In this document: positions 42,595 through 51,442 of the stretch, in pieces
Layout of the letters: the number at the start of each line of letters is the position of its first letter
How positions within the stretch are numbered: the stretch's first letter is position 1
Assembly: GCF_002338065.1 (NCBI RefSeq)
Contig: NZ_DDHJ01000023.1
Span: 1 to 64,000 of the forward strand
Origin: Pseudomonas sp. UBA1879
GTDB lineage: Bacteria > Pseudomonadota > Gammaproteobacteria > Pseudomonadales > Pseudomonadaceae
Length of the DNA: 64,000 bases
Direction: 5' to 3'
Notes under the pieces: generated by a model
What the model was told of the DNA's origin: nothing
Database searches by the model: none
The model's input: the letters and a program-made list of their open reading frames with translations, nothing else
Made by a program: the position numbers and the translations under genes

Positions 42595-42934
42595 TTCCAA
42601 ATCCTTTTGGGTCAACGTCCTCACTGGACGATGAACACCCTAACGCACTTCGACAGGCATGTTTGGCAGTCAATCGGGAACAGGCGCGGTAACATTTGCT
42701 TATGAAAATAAGACGCGGCATTCAACTGCCGTTACGCAGGACCAGAACGGTCGAGGGTCTGGCTGAGCATTCGGAACATTGCCTACAAGCCAAGGTAACT
42801 CTCGGGGGATGTTGGACGCGCTAATGCGGATACATCCCCATCAGCGGGTGGCGATTTCCTGATTTTTTGAGGAGCCTTCCTACTGGGAGCGACGGAAACT
42901 CAGACGATGAGTTCCCATCGAGCCTACAAAGCGA
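42595..42934. other. Intergenic region between operon A-B-C and cobJ
   Basis: No gene seen. On the minus strand the leader of gene A contains a small hairpin (C-G-T-C-C, 5-nt loop, G-G-A-C-G, about 42620-42634) and three GGA motifs within about 35 nt of the start codon, as found in RsmA/RsmE targets. An imperfect hairpin at about 42893-42916 lies behind the cobJ stop and may end that operon. Confidence 0.45.
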
Positions 42935-44647
42935 TCAACGCAAAGGTTTCGCGCCATACCAACGCGGCGTGTACACCCACTGCCCTCCTCCCACGCGAGG
43001 AAAGGTCGTGGTCAGCGACGAGCCGATCAGCACCATGGTGCGCATGTCGACCTGCTCCGGGGTGAGTTCGCCTAGCGTGACAACCTGCAAGGTCTGCCCC
43101 GGACGTCCGATGTCACGTCCCAAGGTCACTGGCGTTTCGGGCGTGCGATGTTGGCGGACGATTTCGAGGGCGCGGCCCAATTGCCAAGGGCGAGAACGGG
43201 AGATCGGGTTATAGAACGCCAGCGCCAGATCAGCCTGGCAGGCCAGGTCGAGGCGTTTCTCGATGACGTCCCAAGGCTTGAGGTTGTCCGACAGCGACAT
43301 CACGCAGAAATCATGCCCCAAGGGCGCCCCGGCTTGAGCCGCCGTTGCCAGCGAGGCAGACACGCCTGGCAGGATTTCCAGATCGACCGAATGCCACAGC
43401 GGGTTATCCGATTCGTGCAGCGCTTCCAGCACCGCCGCCGCCATGGCGAACACGCCCGGATCGCCCGATGACACCACTACCACCGAACGCCCTTGAGCGG
43501 CCAGTTCGAAGGCGTGACGCGCGCGCTGCATTTCTTCGCGGTTGTCAGTGCAATGCAGGACTTGGTCGGCCCGAAACGGTCCGGCCATGCGCACGTAGGT
43601 TTCGTAACCCAGCACATCGTTGGCCCGCACCAGCTCGGCTTTGACCGCCGGAATCATGAACTCGGCAGCCCCTGGACCAAGGCCGATGACGGCGAGTCGG
43701 CCCCGCCCGTGACCGATCTGTTCAATGTCCAATGGTTGCGGCGCGACGACGATGGCGATGCCTTCAATCGGCGTAATCGGTGACAGCAGCTGCGGCAAGA
43801 CCTGTTGCGCCATGTCACCCGGCGAGCCCGCTGCGGTGAAGCGTAACGGCACGTTCAGGGTCTCGGCTGCGGCATGCAAGGCGGGGTTCGCCATGTCGTG
43901 TTCACTGACCAGCAGGCATGCCAGTGATTGCAGCGCGATGCGCGATTCGTGCAGCGCCGCTTTCACGGCGTCGGCGACGTTGTCGACCTTTGCATCCACC
44001 GCCACTAACACGTTGCGTGGATAGATCAACAGTTCGTTGGCCGACGGCTCACGCTCGGCATAGCCCACGCGAATCGCCAACTCTGCACGATCATCTTCCG
44101 GCAACTGCGCTTGCGCGAGCCAGGGTGCTTCGCCTTCGATACGCACCCTTTCGCCTGACAGCAAATCGGAGACGAATCGCTTGCCCAGTTCCAGATCGCC
44201 CAGCGCGTATCCTGACGGCGGGTTGAGCAGGCAGGTGCCGAAACGCAGCTCGCCACTGGTGGTGATCGCCGGGGTCGTTTCCAGGCCCGACGCAATCTCG
44301 CGGGCCATGACGTTGACGCCCCCCAGTCCACCCAGCAACGGCACTACGGCGCTGCCATCCTCGGCGACCGCGAGCACGGGCGGCTCGGCGCCCTTCTCCA
44401 ACAACACCGGGGCCAGGGTGCGAATGACGATCCCTGCCGCGCACAACGCGATGATCGGCGTGTCGTGTTGATAAAGCTGACGCAACGTTGCGCCAAACTC
44501 GGAATAGCTGCGGTCTGCGCCTGCAACGCGCCCGACCAGCCCGTGAATCAGCGCGTCCGGGTACAGCTGTTGAATGCGCCGCGCCGTGTTCAACGCGCCC
44601 TTGCCCAGAATGACAATCGCAGGGGCTTTCTGACTGGAATCTCCCAT
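42935..44647 (-). CDS. cobJ: CbiG-CobJ fusion: precorrin-3B C17-methyltransferase
   Basis: 570 residues from ATG 44647, whose first base is shared with the cobI stop. Residues about 1-325 are a CbiG-like part (I-V-I-L-G-K-G-A-L-N-T-A-R, L-L-G-G-L-G-G-V-N-V-M-A, A-V-D-A-K-V-D). Residues about 335-570 are a tetrapyrrole methylase (L-A-V-I-G-L-G-P-G-A-A-E, V-V-V-S-S-G-D-P-G-V-F-A-M-A). CobJ methylates C17 and contracts the corrin ring with SAM. The CbiG part, from the oxygen-independent route, is a fusion known in Pseudomonas. Last gene of cobG-H-I-J. Confidence 0.93.
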   Translation of the reverse strand: MGDSSQKAPAIVILGKGALNTARRIQQLYPDALIHGLVGRVAGADRSYSEFGATLRQLYQHDTPIIALCAAGIVIRTLAPVLLEKGAEPPVLAVAEDGSAVVPLLGGLGGVNVMAREIASGLETTPAITTSGELRFGTCLLNPPSGYALGDLELGKRFVSDLLSGERVRIEGEAPWLAQAQLPEDDRAELAIRVGYAEREPSANELLIYPRNVLVAVDAKVDNVADAVKAALHESRIALQSLACLLVSEHDMANPALHAAAETLNVPLRFTAAGSPGDMAQQVLPQLLSPITPIEGIAIVVAPQPLDIEQIGHGRGRLAVIGLGPGAAEFMIPAVKAELVRANDVLGYETYVRMAGPFRADQVLHCTDNREEMQRARHAFELAAQGRSVVVVSSGDPGVFAMAAAVLEALHESDNPLWHSVDLEILPGVSASLATAAQAGAPLGHDFCVMSLSDNLKPWDVIEKRLDLACQADLALAFYNPISRSRPWQLGRALEIVRQHRTPETPVTLGRDIGRPGQTLQVVTLGELTPEQVDMRTMVLIGSSLTTTFPRVGGGQWVYTPRWYGAKPLR

Positions 44648-45381
44648 CAGCCTTGCCACCTTTCGCCGGGGACAATGATCAGCGAGAAATACGGCGATGA
44701 CATCGGATCAACATCGGCCAGCGGCACGATTTTCTGATTGCTCATGGTCGCGCGTTCGACATACAGCGCGCGCCCGGCAAGCCCGGTTTCGACCAGCACC
44801 TGACGCACTTTCGGCAGATTGCGGCCCAACTTCATGATGACCGCCGCGTCAGCGTCCACCAGTTTGCGTTTGAGCTCATCGGGGGACAGCACGCCCGATA
44901 GCACCGACAGGCTTTGGTTGCGATACACCAAGGGCGCGCCTAGCACGGAAGCACCGCCAAGCATTGAGCAGACGCCGGGCACCACTTCGGCCTCGTAGCG
45001 CGCGGCGAGGCGGTCGTGCAGGTACATGTAGGAACCATAGAAGAACGGGTCACCCTCGCAGATGACCGCAACGTCGCGACCGGCATCCAGATGCGCGGCG
45101 ACGTCGAGGCTGGCGCTGTCATAGAAGTCGCTGATGATCTGCTCGTAGGACATCGGCGCCGGCAGCGCTTCGGTGGTCACCGGGTACACCAGCGGCATCA
45201 GTGTCTGCGCGGCTTGCAGGTGCGCTTCGATGATGCCGAATGCGTTGCCTTTCTTACCCTTGGCAACGAAATAGGCCACAACGGGCGACTCACGCAGCAG
45301 GCGCAAGGCCTTGACGGTAATCAGCTCGGGATCACCAGGGCCCACGCCCAGGCCTATCAGACGACCACGAACCTGCATCAT
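44647..45381 (-). CDS. cobI: Precorrin-2 C20-methyltransferase
   Basis: 244 residues from ATG 45381, overlapping the cobH stop by 4 nt. Tetrapyrrole methylase fold with L-I-G-L-G-V-G-P-G-D-P-E-L, the V-I-C-E-G-D-P-F-F-Y-G-S-Y loop and G-V-C-S-M. It transfers a methyl group from SAM to C20 of precorrin-2, giving precorrin-3A, in the cytoplasm. Confidence 0.96.
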   Translation of the reverse strand: MMQVRGRLIGLGVGPGDPELITVKALRLLRESPVVAYFVAKGKKGNAFGIIEAHLQAAQTLMPLVYPVTTEALPAPMSYEQIISDFYDSASLDVAAHLDAGRDVAVICEGDPFFYGSYMYLHDRLAARYEAEVVPGVCSMLGGASVLGAPLVYRNQSLSVLSGVLSPDELKRKLVDADAAVIMKLGRNLPKVRQVLVETGLAGRALYVERATMSNQKIVPLADVDPMSSPYFSLIIVPGERWQG

Positions 45382-46004
45382 TCGATCTCCGTGGCGAGGG
45401 CATTGACCGCAGCGGCGGCCATGGCGCTGCCGCCACGACGGCCCTGCATGATCACGTACGGCACACCGCGGCTGTCGGCAGCGAGCATGTCCTTGGATTC
45501 CGCCGCCCCGACGAAACCGACCGGAAAGCCAAGGATCAGCGCAGGTTTCGGCGCGCCAGCATCGAGCATTTCCAGTAGATAGAACAATGCGGTGGGTGCG
45601 TTGCCGATGACCACGACTGCCCCCTCCAGATGCGGACGCCACAGTTCCAGCGCAGCGGCAGAGCGAGTGTTGCCCAGCTCGCGCGCCAACTCAGGCACGC
45701 CATCGTGCTTGAGCGTGCAGATCACCTGATTGTTGGCGGGTAACCGAGTGCGAGTGACACCTTCGGCGACCATGTGCGCATCGCAGAGGATCGGCGCGCC
45801 GGCGGCCAGGGCTTGTCGTCCCGCCGTACCGGCACCCGGCGAGTAGCGCAGCCCTTCGACCGCATCGACCATGCCGCAGGCGTGGATCACGCGCACGGCA
45901 AGTTTTTCCAGGTCGGCCGGGACGGTGTCGAGACGGGCTTCGGCGCGAATGATCGCGAAGGAGTTGCGATAAATCTCCTGGCCGTCGCGGATGTAATCAA
46001 TCAT
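45378..46004 (-). CDS. cobH: Precorrin-8X methylmutase
   Basis: 208 residues from ATG 46004, overlapping the cobG stop by 8 nt. The catalytic histidine is His41 in R-V-I-H-A-C-G-M. Also conserved are I-L-C-D-A-H-M-V-A, V-I-G-N-A-P-T-A-L and G-F-P-V-G-F-V-G-A-A-E-S-K. It moves a methyl group from C11 to C12, forming hydrogenobyrinate. Confidence 0.97.
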   Translation of the reverse strand: MIDYIRDGQEIYRNSFAIIRAEARLDTVPADLEKLAVRVIHACGMVDAVEGLRYSPGAGTAGRQALAAGAPILCDAHMVAEGVTRTRLPANNQVICTLKHDGVPELARELGNTRSAAALELWRPHLEGAVVVIGNAPTALFYLLEMLDAGAPKPALILGFPVGFVGAAESKDMLAADSRGVPYVIMQGRRGGSAMAAAAVNALATEIE

Positions 46005-47349
46005 CGGTGTTGCTCCGTGAGTCGGCGGTCAACAACGCACCGACTGCTTCTATAGTGAGGTCACGCCCACGCAGCGCGCCGAAACCCGGCTGCCCTGCGT
46101 GGCGAAAATACAGGTCATAACGTCCGGCAGACACCGCCTGCAACGTGACCGGGGCCGCGTGAGCGGCGGCGCAGGAACGGCTGCAACCGGACAGATGAAC
46201 CGCTCGGCTCACCCCCTGTTGCTGCAGGTGCGTGGCCAATGTAAGCGCGTCGGCCTTGGTGTCGGCCAAGCCTTTGCCGCAGGCGGCTGAACCGGTGCAG
46301 GCGATCATCTGTGTCAAGGCTTGATTGGCGTCGCACAACAGGCCCACCGCGCCCAGCCCGTCGATAACACGAGGTGTGCTTTCAGTGCGCACGTTGCGCA
46401 GCATCAGGCTTTGCCAGGGAGTCATCGCCAGCCAGCCATCGCCCAGTTCAACGGCCAATGCCGCCGCGCGGCGCAACATGGACGGACTCAAGCGCCCCAA
46501 CGGCACGACAGCGCCGACCGCAGTAAGTCCGGCTTCTCGTAGTGGATAACACCCGATGTGCGCGTTGGGGGTGACCGGCGCGCGACGCCATGTGGTGACT
46601 TTTTGATCATGCAGGACCGGATGCCGCAACCGCTCGGACAAGCGCTCAAGCACCCACGCCGGGGATCGCTCTTCAAGCAAATGACGCATGCGGGTCTGCT
46701 CGGACCGCGCATTGTCAAGGAACAACTCCAAGACCGCGACCACCAGATCATGACCCGCCTCCACTGACACCGCCGCCCATGGCGAGTCGGTCGCAGGGCA
46801 ACCGGCCAGACCGAAGCCCAACAGCGTCTTGCCATCCACCCTCAACGCCGAGAGCCACAGATCGTGGGGGTGTTCGAGCATCGACAGACCTTCGCCCGCG
46901 TCCAGAGACACCGCGAACTTCGGCGACAGCTCGTGAAAGCGGGGATGGGTTTCCAGGGTGTGCAGAAGCTGCTCAGCCAGCGGGCGGGCATCGAACAGTT
47001 GATGAGGGTCGATGCCTGCGGTAGGGCTGAGCATCAGGTTGCGCACGTCATCACTGGCGAGATTCTTCGGCCCCAGCCCGGCATCGAGCAAGCTCGTGAT
47101 CAGTCCCTGATGATCCTCACCAATCCCGCGAATCTGCAAATTGCCGCGGTTGGTCGCCTCAATGACACCGCTCGCGAACTGCTCGGCCGCATCCGCCACT
47201 GCCTGCGCCTGTTGCGCGGTAATCGCCCCCCCTGGCAACTTGATCCGGCAAATCCCGCCATCCAGCGCCGGAACGATACGCAACAACCCCGGACAGGCCG
47301 AGGGACGCAGGGGCGCAGCAGGGATTCGAGCGGACAACGGCTCGGCCAA
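45997..47349 (-). CDS. cobG: Precorrin-3B synthase
   Basis: 450 residues from TTG 47349, which has A-G-G-T-G-A just upstream and gives a family-typical length. The frame stays open to 47730 but that part looks non-coding. Two sulfite/nitrite-reductase-like halves (ferredoxin-like domains at R-P-S-A-C-P-G-L-L-R and A-H-I-G-C-Y-P-L) and the Fe-S/haem site C-T-G-S-A-A-C-G-K-G ... S-G-C-S-R-S-C. It uses O2 to oxidise precorrin-3A to precorrin-3B, the hallmark of the aerobic B12 route. Confidence 0.9.
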   Translation of the reverse strand: MAEPLSARIPAAPLRPSACPGLLRIVPALDGGICRIKLPGGAITAQQAQAVADAAEQFASGVIEATNRGNLQIRGIGEDHQGLITSLLDAGLGPKNLASDDVRNLMLSPTAGIDPHQLFDARPLAEQLLHTLETHPRFHELSPKFAVSLDAGEGLSMLEHPHDLWLSALRVDGKTLLGFGLAGCPATDSPWAAVSVEAGHDLVVAVLELFLDNARSEQTRMRHLLEERSPAWVLERLSERLRHPVLHDQKVTTWRRAPVTPNAHIGCYPLREAGLTAVGAVVPLGRLSPSMLRRAAALAVELGDGWLAMTPWQSLMLRNVRTESTPRVIDGLGAVGLLCDANQALTQMIACTGSAACGKGLADTKADALTLATHLQQQGVSRAVHLSGCSRSCAAAHAAPVTLQAVSAGRYDLYFRHAGQPGFGALRGRDLTIEAVGALLTADSRSNTDD

Positions 47350-47658
47350 AGGGTCACCTGATGTGAACGGAATGAAGGGGCAGAAGGCAGGTTCTGCAAG
47401 GCCGGTATTATGCCTGCTTTGGCGGGGGGCGGGAAAAGGCGGTCTGTCGGATGAGCGATACGCGCTACCTGAATGCGCCGGTAAGCTCCCGCCGGCCCAT
47501 GCGAACGTCTCGGGAACAGATGCGCGCCCACAGGGGCATGCGCTTGCATTTCCGACAGGGCCACGGACGACGAGACCCTGCCAGCGGGGTATCATGCCGA
47601 GCTTATCCACAGGTCGCCCAAGCCGGCCTGTCGCAAGCATTGGGTCTGAGGGCAATAC
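47350..47658. other. Divergent cobG/cobL control region
   Basis: 309 bp between the two cob operons. It must contain both promoters, but I could not place -35/-10 boxes with confidence. I looked for the conserved B12-box of cobalamin riboswitches on both strands and did not see it. Confidence 0.4.
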
Positions 47659-48861
47659 ATGTCGCCGTGGCTGACAGTCGTGGGAATCGGTGAGGACGGC
47701 TACAAGGGGCTGGGCAAGAATGCCCGGCACGCGCTGTTGCAGGCGCGGCAGGTGTTCGGCAGTTCGCGCCAGCTCAATCTATTGCCGCCGTGCATTCAGT
47801 GCGAACGGCGTCAGTGGCCGAGCCCGTTTTCCCTGCAGCCCGTACTGGAGCAACGCGGAGAACCGATTTGCGTGCTTGCCAGTGGAGACCCGATGTTATT
47901 CGGCGTTGGCGTCAGTCTGTCGCGTCAGGTGCCGATCGAGCAGATGCGCGTGATCCCGGCGCCTTCTTCTTATTCGCTGGCTGCTGCGCGCCTGGGTTGG
48001 GCGTTGCAAGATGTCGTGACCCTTTCGGTCGTCGCTCGCCCACTGGCGGCCCTGAATGCGCAGCTGCACCACGGCCTGCGCCTGTTGGTGCTGAGCAATG
48101 ACGGCCACAGCCCCGCAGCGATTGCCGCGTTGCTGCGTGAGCGGGGTTTCGGGCCTAGTCATATGACCGTCCTCGAACACCTCGGCGGCGCGACCGAACG
48201 TCGGGTGGAGGGTATCGCGCAGGATTGGTCGGACCTGGACATCGCCCCCCTGAATCTGGTGGCCATCGACTGCCGCGCCGAGCCGAACACCCTGCGCTTG
48301 TCGCCCCTCGGCGGTCTGCCGGACGACGCGTTTCGCCATGACGGTCAATTGACCAAACGCGATGTGCGAGCCATTACCCTCGCCCGCTTGGCCCCTGTGC
48401 CTGGCGAGCTGTTGTGGGATGTCGGCGCGGGCTGTGGCTCCATCGGTATCGAGTGGATGCGCGCCCATCCCACGTGCCGCGCGGTAGCGATTGAGTCGAA
48501 TGAAGATCGCCAGGCGTTGATCGAATTCAACCGGGATGCGCTGGGCGTTCCAGGTCTGCAATTGGTGCGTGGCAAAGCCCCCGATGCCCTTGAAGGGCTT
48601 GAATGCCCGGATGCGATTTTCATCGGCGGCGGCGTGACCCGGGATGGAGTGCTGGACAGTTGCTGGGAACAGCTGCGCTCGGGGGGGCGCCTGATCGCCA
48701 ACGCCGTGACGGTGCAAAGCGAGGCCATGCTGATCAACTGGCGCGAGCGCCACGGCGGTGAGCTGACCCGAGTCCACATCGCTCACTCCAAGCCTTTGGG
48801 AAAATTCGACACCTGGCGTCAGGCATTGCCCATCACCTTGCTCGAAGTGATCAAACCCTGA
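47659..48861 (+). CDS. cobL: Precorrin-6B C5,15-methyltransferase (decarboxylating)
   Basis: 400 residues. N-terminal CbiE-like tetrapyrrole methylase (V-V-G-I-G-E-D-G-Y-K-G, L-A-S-G-D-P-M-L-F-G-V-G) and C-terminal CbiT-like SAM methyltransferase (L-L-W-D-V-G-A-G-C-G-S-I-G-I-E-W). It methylates C5 and C15 and removes the acetate carboxyl of ring C. The cbiD start shares its last base with the stop, so they are cotranscribed. Confidence 0.96.
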   Translation: MSPWLTVVGIGEDGYKGLGKNARHALLQARQVFGSSRQLNLLPPCIQCERRQWPSPFSLQPVLEQRGEPICVLASGDPMLFGVGVSLSRQVPIEQMRVIPAPSSYSLAAARLGWALQDVVTLSVVARPLAALNAQLHHGLRLLVLSNDGHSPAAIAALLRERGFGPSHMTVLEHLGGATERRVEGIAQDWSDLDIAPLNLVAIDCRAEPNTLRLSPLGGLPDDAFRHDGQLTKRDVRAITLARLAPVPGELLWDVGAGCGSIGIEWMRAHPTCRAVAIESNEDRQALIEFNRDALGVPGLQLVRGKAPDALEGLECPDAIFIGGGVTRDGVLDSCWEQLRSGGRLIANAVTVQSEAMLINWRERHGGELTRVHIAHSKPLGKFDTWRQALPITLLEVIKP

Positions 48862-49958
48862 TGCGCGACGAAACCGCCGAGCAACCTGCTCCCCTGCGCA
48901 GCGGCCTGACCACGGGCAGCTGCGCGACGGCTACCTCACTGGCGGCGGCGCAGTTGCTGTTGGCCGGTGAGGTCAGCGACGCCATCGACATCACGTTGCC
49001 CAAGGGCAGGCAGGTGCAGATGCGTCTGGAGTTCTGTCGCTTGATCGAAGGCGGCGCGGAGGCAGGAACGATCAAGGATGCGGGCGACGACCCGGACGTC
49101 ACCCACGGCGCGCTGCTGTATTCACAAGTCCGCCTGACCGAAGCGCCCGGCGTACGGTTCGTCGCAGGGCCTGGCGTCGGCACGGTAACTCGACCCGGCC
49201 TGGTGCTGGGCGTTGGCGAGCCTGCGATCAACCCCGTGCCCCGGCGCATGATGACCGAACACCTGTCGCGACTGGCCGCCGAGCAAGGTTATGCAGGCGG
49301 CTTCGAAATCACGGTTTGCGTCGACAAAGGCAGCGAGCTGGCCCTCAAGACCATGAACCCGCGTCTGGGCATTCTGGGCGGGCTTTCTATCCTCGGCACC
49401 AGCGGCATCGTCCGGCCGTTTTCCTGCGCGGCGTACATCGCGTCGATTCATCAGGGCATCGACGTGGCCAACACCAACGGCTATCGACACATTGCTGCCT
49501 GCACCGGCAACGCCAGCGAAGACACCATGCGCCGGGTCTACGACCTGCCTGACATCGCCCTGATCGAGATGGGCGATTTCGTCGGCGCTGTCCTCAAGCA
49601 TCTGCGCAAGGTGCCTGTGGATAAACTCAGCCTGTGCGGCGGTTTCGGCAAGATCAGCAAGCTCGCCGCTGGGCACATGGACCTGCACAGCCGGCACTCA
49701 AGCATCAATCTGGACCAGCTGGCGCAATGGGCGGCCGACGTGGGTGCTGACGCCGGTTTGCAAAAGCAGATTCGCGAAGCCAACACCAGCCAACAGGCGC
49801 TGGCCATCGCGGCGGCGGTCGGCGTGGCGCTGGGGGATGCGGTGTGTCAGCACGCGCTGGATTTCGCCCGCAGCGTGGTGCCGGCGCAGGTTCAAGTCGA
49901 GGTCTTTGCCATTGACCGGCAAGGTGGCATCGTCGGCCATGCGGGTGCGTTCCAGTGA
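48861..49958 (+). CDS. cbiD: Cobalt-precorrin-5B C1-methyltransferase
   Basis: 365 residues. Typical start region L-R-S-G-L-T-T-G-S-C-A-T-A-T, and G-L-S-I-L-G-T-S-G-I-V-R-P-F-S. CbiD belongs to the anaerobic route; here it takes the place of CobF for C1 methylation and removal of the C20 fragment, as in several other pseudomonads. Joined to cobK by a 4-nt overlap. Confidence 0.95.
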   Translation: MRDETAEQPAPLRSGLTTGSCATATSLAAAQLLLAGEVSDAIDITLPKGRQVQMRLEFCRLIEGGAEAGTIKDAGDDPDVTHGALLYSQVRLTEAPGVRFVAGPGVGTVTRPGLVLGVGEPAINPVPRRMMTEHLSRLAAEQGYAGGFEITVCVDKGSELALKTMNPRLGILGGLSILGTSGIVRPFSCAAYIASIHQGIDVANTNGYRHIAACTGNASEDTMRRVYDLPDIALIEMGDFVGAVLKHLRKVPVDKLSLCGGFGKISKLAAGHMDLHSRHSSINLDQLAQWAADVGADAGLQKQIREANTSQQALAIAAAVGVALGDAVCQHALDFARSVVPAQVQVEVFAIDRQGGIVGHAGAFQ

Positions 49959-50677
49959 CGCGCATTTTATTGTTGGGCGGTGTGACGGAAGCGCTGGCCA
50001 TCGCCCGGACGCTGGAGCCACACCACATCTACAGCCTTGCGGGCGTGGGCCGCGTGCCAAGCGACTTACATTGCCAAGTGCGAGTCGGCGGTTACGGCGG
50101 CGCGGAAGGCCTGGCGCAATTCGTACGCGATGAAGGTATTGGGCTGATCGTCGATGCGACGCATCCTTACGCCGCGCAGATCAGCCAGAACGCCGCAACC
50201 GCCGCGAAACTCACAGGCATTCCGTGCTGGGCCTTGCGTCGTCCAGCGTGGCAGGCCGGTCCTGAAGACGATTGGCGAGAGGTCTCGGACTGGGCCGAAC
50301 TCATCACAGCGCTCGCGCCCTTCAAACGCCCGCTTTTCACCCTGGGACGCGAGCCTTTGCAACACCTGCACGAAATTCCGGAGCAGCAGTTCTGGACCCT
50401 CCGCGCCCTTGACCCCTATCCCGGTAACGAACGCTGCGAAGTCATCGGCGCCCGCGGCCCGTTTCATCTCGAAGACGAGCGCGGGTTGTTCGAGCGTCGC
50501 GACATTGATGTGCTGATCAGCAAAAACAGCGGGAGCAGCGCGACCGAGCCCAAGCTGGAAGTCGCGCGGGAGCGTGGGGTGCCCGTGCTGGTGTTGAAGC
50601 GGCCGGTATTGGCGGGTGCAGATCGGGAGTTCTGGAGCGTCGCGCAGGCGTTGTCCGCTCTACAAGACATTTCCTGA
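49955..50677 (+). CDS. cobK: Precorrin-6A reductase
   Basis: 240 residues from GTG 49955, overlapping the cbiD stop as GTGA. N-terminal nucleotide-binding motif I-L-L-L-G-G-V-T-E-A, D-A-T-H-P-Y-A, and I-S-K-N-S-G near the end. It reduces the macrocycle of precorrin-6A with NADPH. No CobM/CbiF gene is seen in the window, so the C11 methyltransferase must be encoded elsewhere. Confidence 0.95.
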   Translation: MTRILLLGGVTEALAIARTLEPHHIYSLAGVGRVPSDLHCQVRVGGYGGAEGLAQFVRDEGIGLIVDATHPYAAQISQNAATAAKLTGIPCWALRRPAWQAGPEDDWREVSDWAELITALAPFKRPLFTLGREPLQHLHEIPEQQFWTLRALDPYPGNERCEVIGARGPFHLEDERGLFERRDIDVLISKNSGSSATEPKLEVARERGVPVLVLKRPVLAGADREFWSVAQALSALQDIS

Positions 50678-50785
50678 TCCAGACCCAAATCGTCGTAAGT
50701 TCGCCAGAAACACGACGAACGCTCCGACTTTACTCGTCTGCTACGCCTGACTTCGGAAAAAAGCCTGACGGAATACCTTTTCCGC

Positions 50786-51088
50786 ATGATTTTTTTCGAG
50801 CGTTCCACCTCATTCTCGAACTGGCTAAAGTTGTTAAAAGACAAAACTGGCCAACGACGCATATTTGCGCGACTTGATGCCGCTCAGGACGGGCATTTCG
50901 GGGATTGCCAACCGGTTGGCAGCGGAATTTATGAAATGCGAATACATTATGGACCTGGGTACCGGGTCTGCTTCACTCGCCGTGGCCCTGTCTTTTACCT
51001 CCTGCTGATTGGCGGCGACAAATCCACCCAGGCGCGTGATATCGATCAAGCCAAGGAAATGGTAAAGAACCTCGGCATGAGGACATGA
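50786..51088 (+). CDS. RelE/HigB-type toxin
   Basis: 100 residues. Compact RelE/ParE-superfamily fold of the phage Gp49/HigB-like type: R-I-F-A-R-L-D-A-A-Q-D-G-H-F-G-D, G-I-Y-E-M-R-I-H-Y-G-P-G-Y-R-V-C-F and L-L-L-I-G-G-D-K-S-T-Q-A-R-D-I. Such toxins usually cut mRNA on the ribosome. The toxin gene precedes the antitoxin, with a 4-nt overlap, as in higBA. GC content is lower than in the cob genes, consistent with horizontal gain. Confidence 0.9.
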   Translation: MIFFERSTSFSNWLKLLKDKTGQRRIFARLDAAQDGHFGDCQPVGSGIYEMRIHYGPGYRVCFTRRGPVFYLLLIGGDKSTQARDIDQAKEMVKNLGMRT

Positions 51089-51384
51089 AAATGAAAGTTA
51101 AAGAAGAATTCAAACCGTACGATGTGGTGGACTACCTCGATACGCCGGAAGACATGGCGGGTTATCTGGATGCTTGCCTGAAAGAAGATCAAGGCGATGG
51201 CGCCCTGGTTCTCAAAGCTCTCTGCAACATCGCCCGAGCGCATGGCATGACCCAAATCTCCCGAGACATGGGAGTGGATATGGACAGCCTATCCCAAGCG
51301 CTGAGCAATAAAGGTAATCCAGACCTTGCAACAATCATGAAAGTCATCAAAGCCTTGGGACTCAAGCTCCACGCTTCGACCTGA
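51085..51384 (+). CDS. Antitoxin of the RelE/HigB-type pair
   Basis: 99 residues from ATG 51085, overlapping the toxin stop. An N-terminal segment (E-E-F-K-P-Y-D-V-V-D-Y-L) typical of addiction-module antidote proteins is followed by a helix-turn-helix (M-T-Q-I-S-R-D-M-G-V ... L-S-Q-A-L-S-N-K-G-N-P). It should bind the toxin and repress the operon promoter. Confidence 0.9.
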   Translation: MKMKVKEEFKPYDVVDYLDTPEDMAGYLDACLKEDQGDGALVLKALCNIARAHGMTQISRDMGVDMDSLSQALSNKGNPDLATIMKVIKALGLKLHAST

Positions 51385-51442
51385 CCCCCCGCGACACATC
51401 GCCGCACCCGCGCTTTTTACATCTTGCGACCATTCAGGCTAA

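Noticed and set aside
47350..47658. Possible cobalamin riboswitch between the cob operons
   Set aside because: I looked on both strands for the B12-box and the conserved core. Only short, scattered matches were present, so I do not call it.
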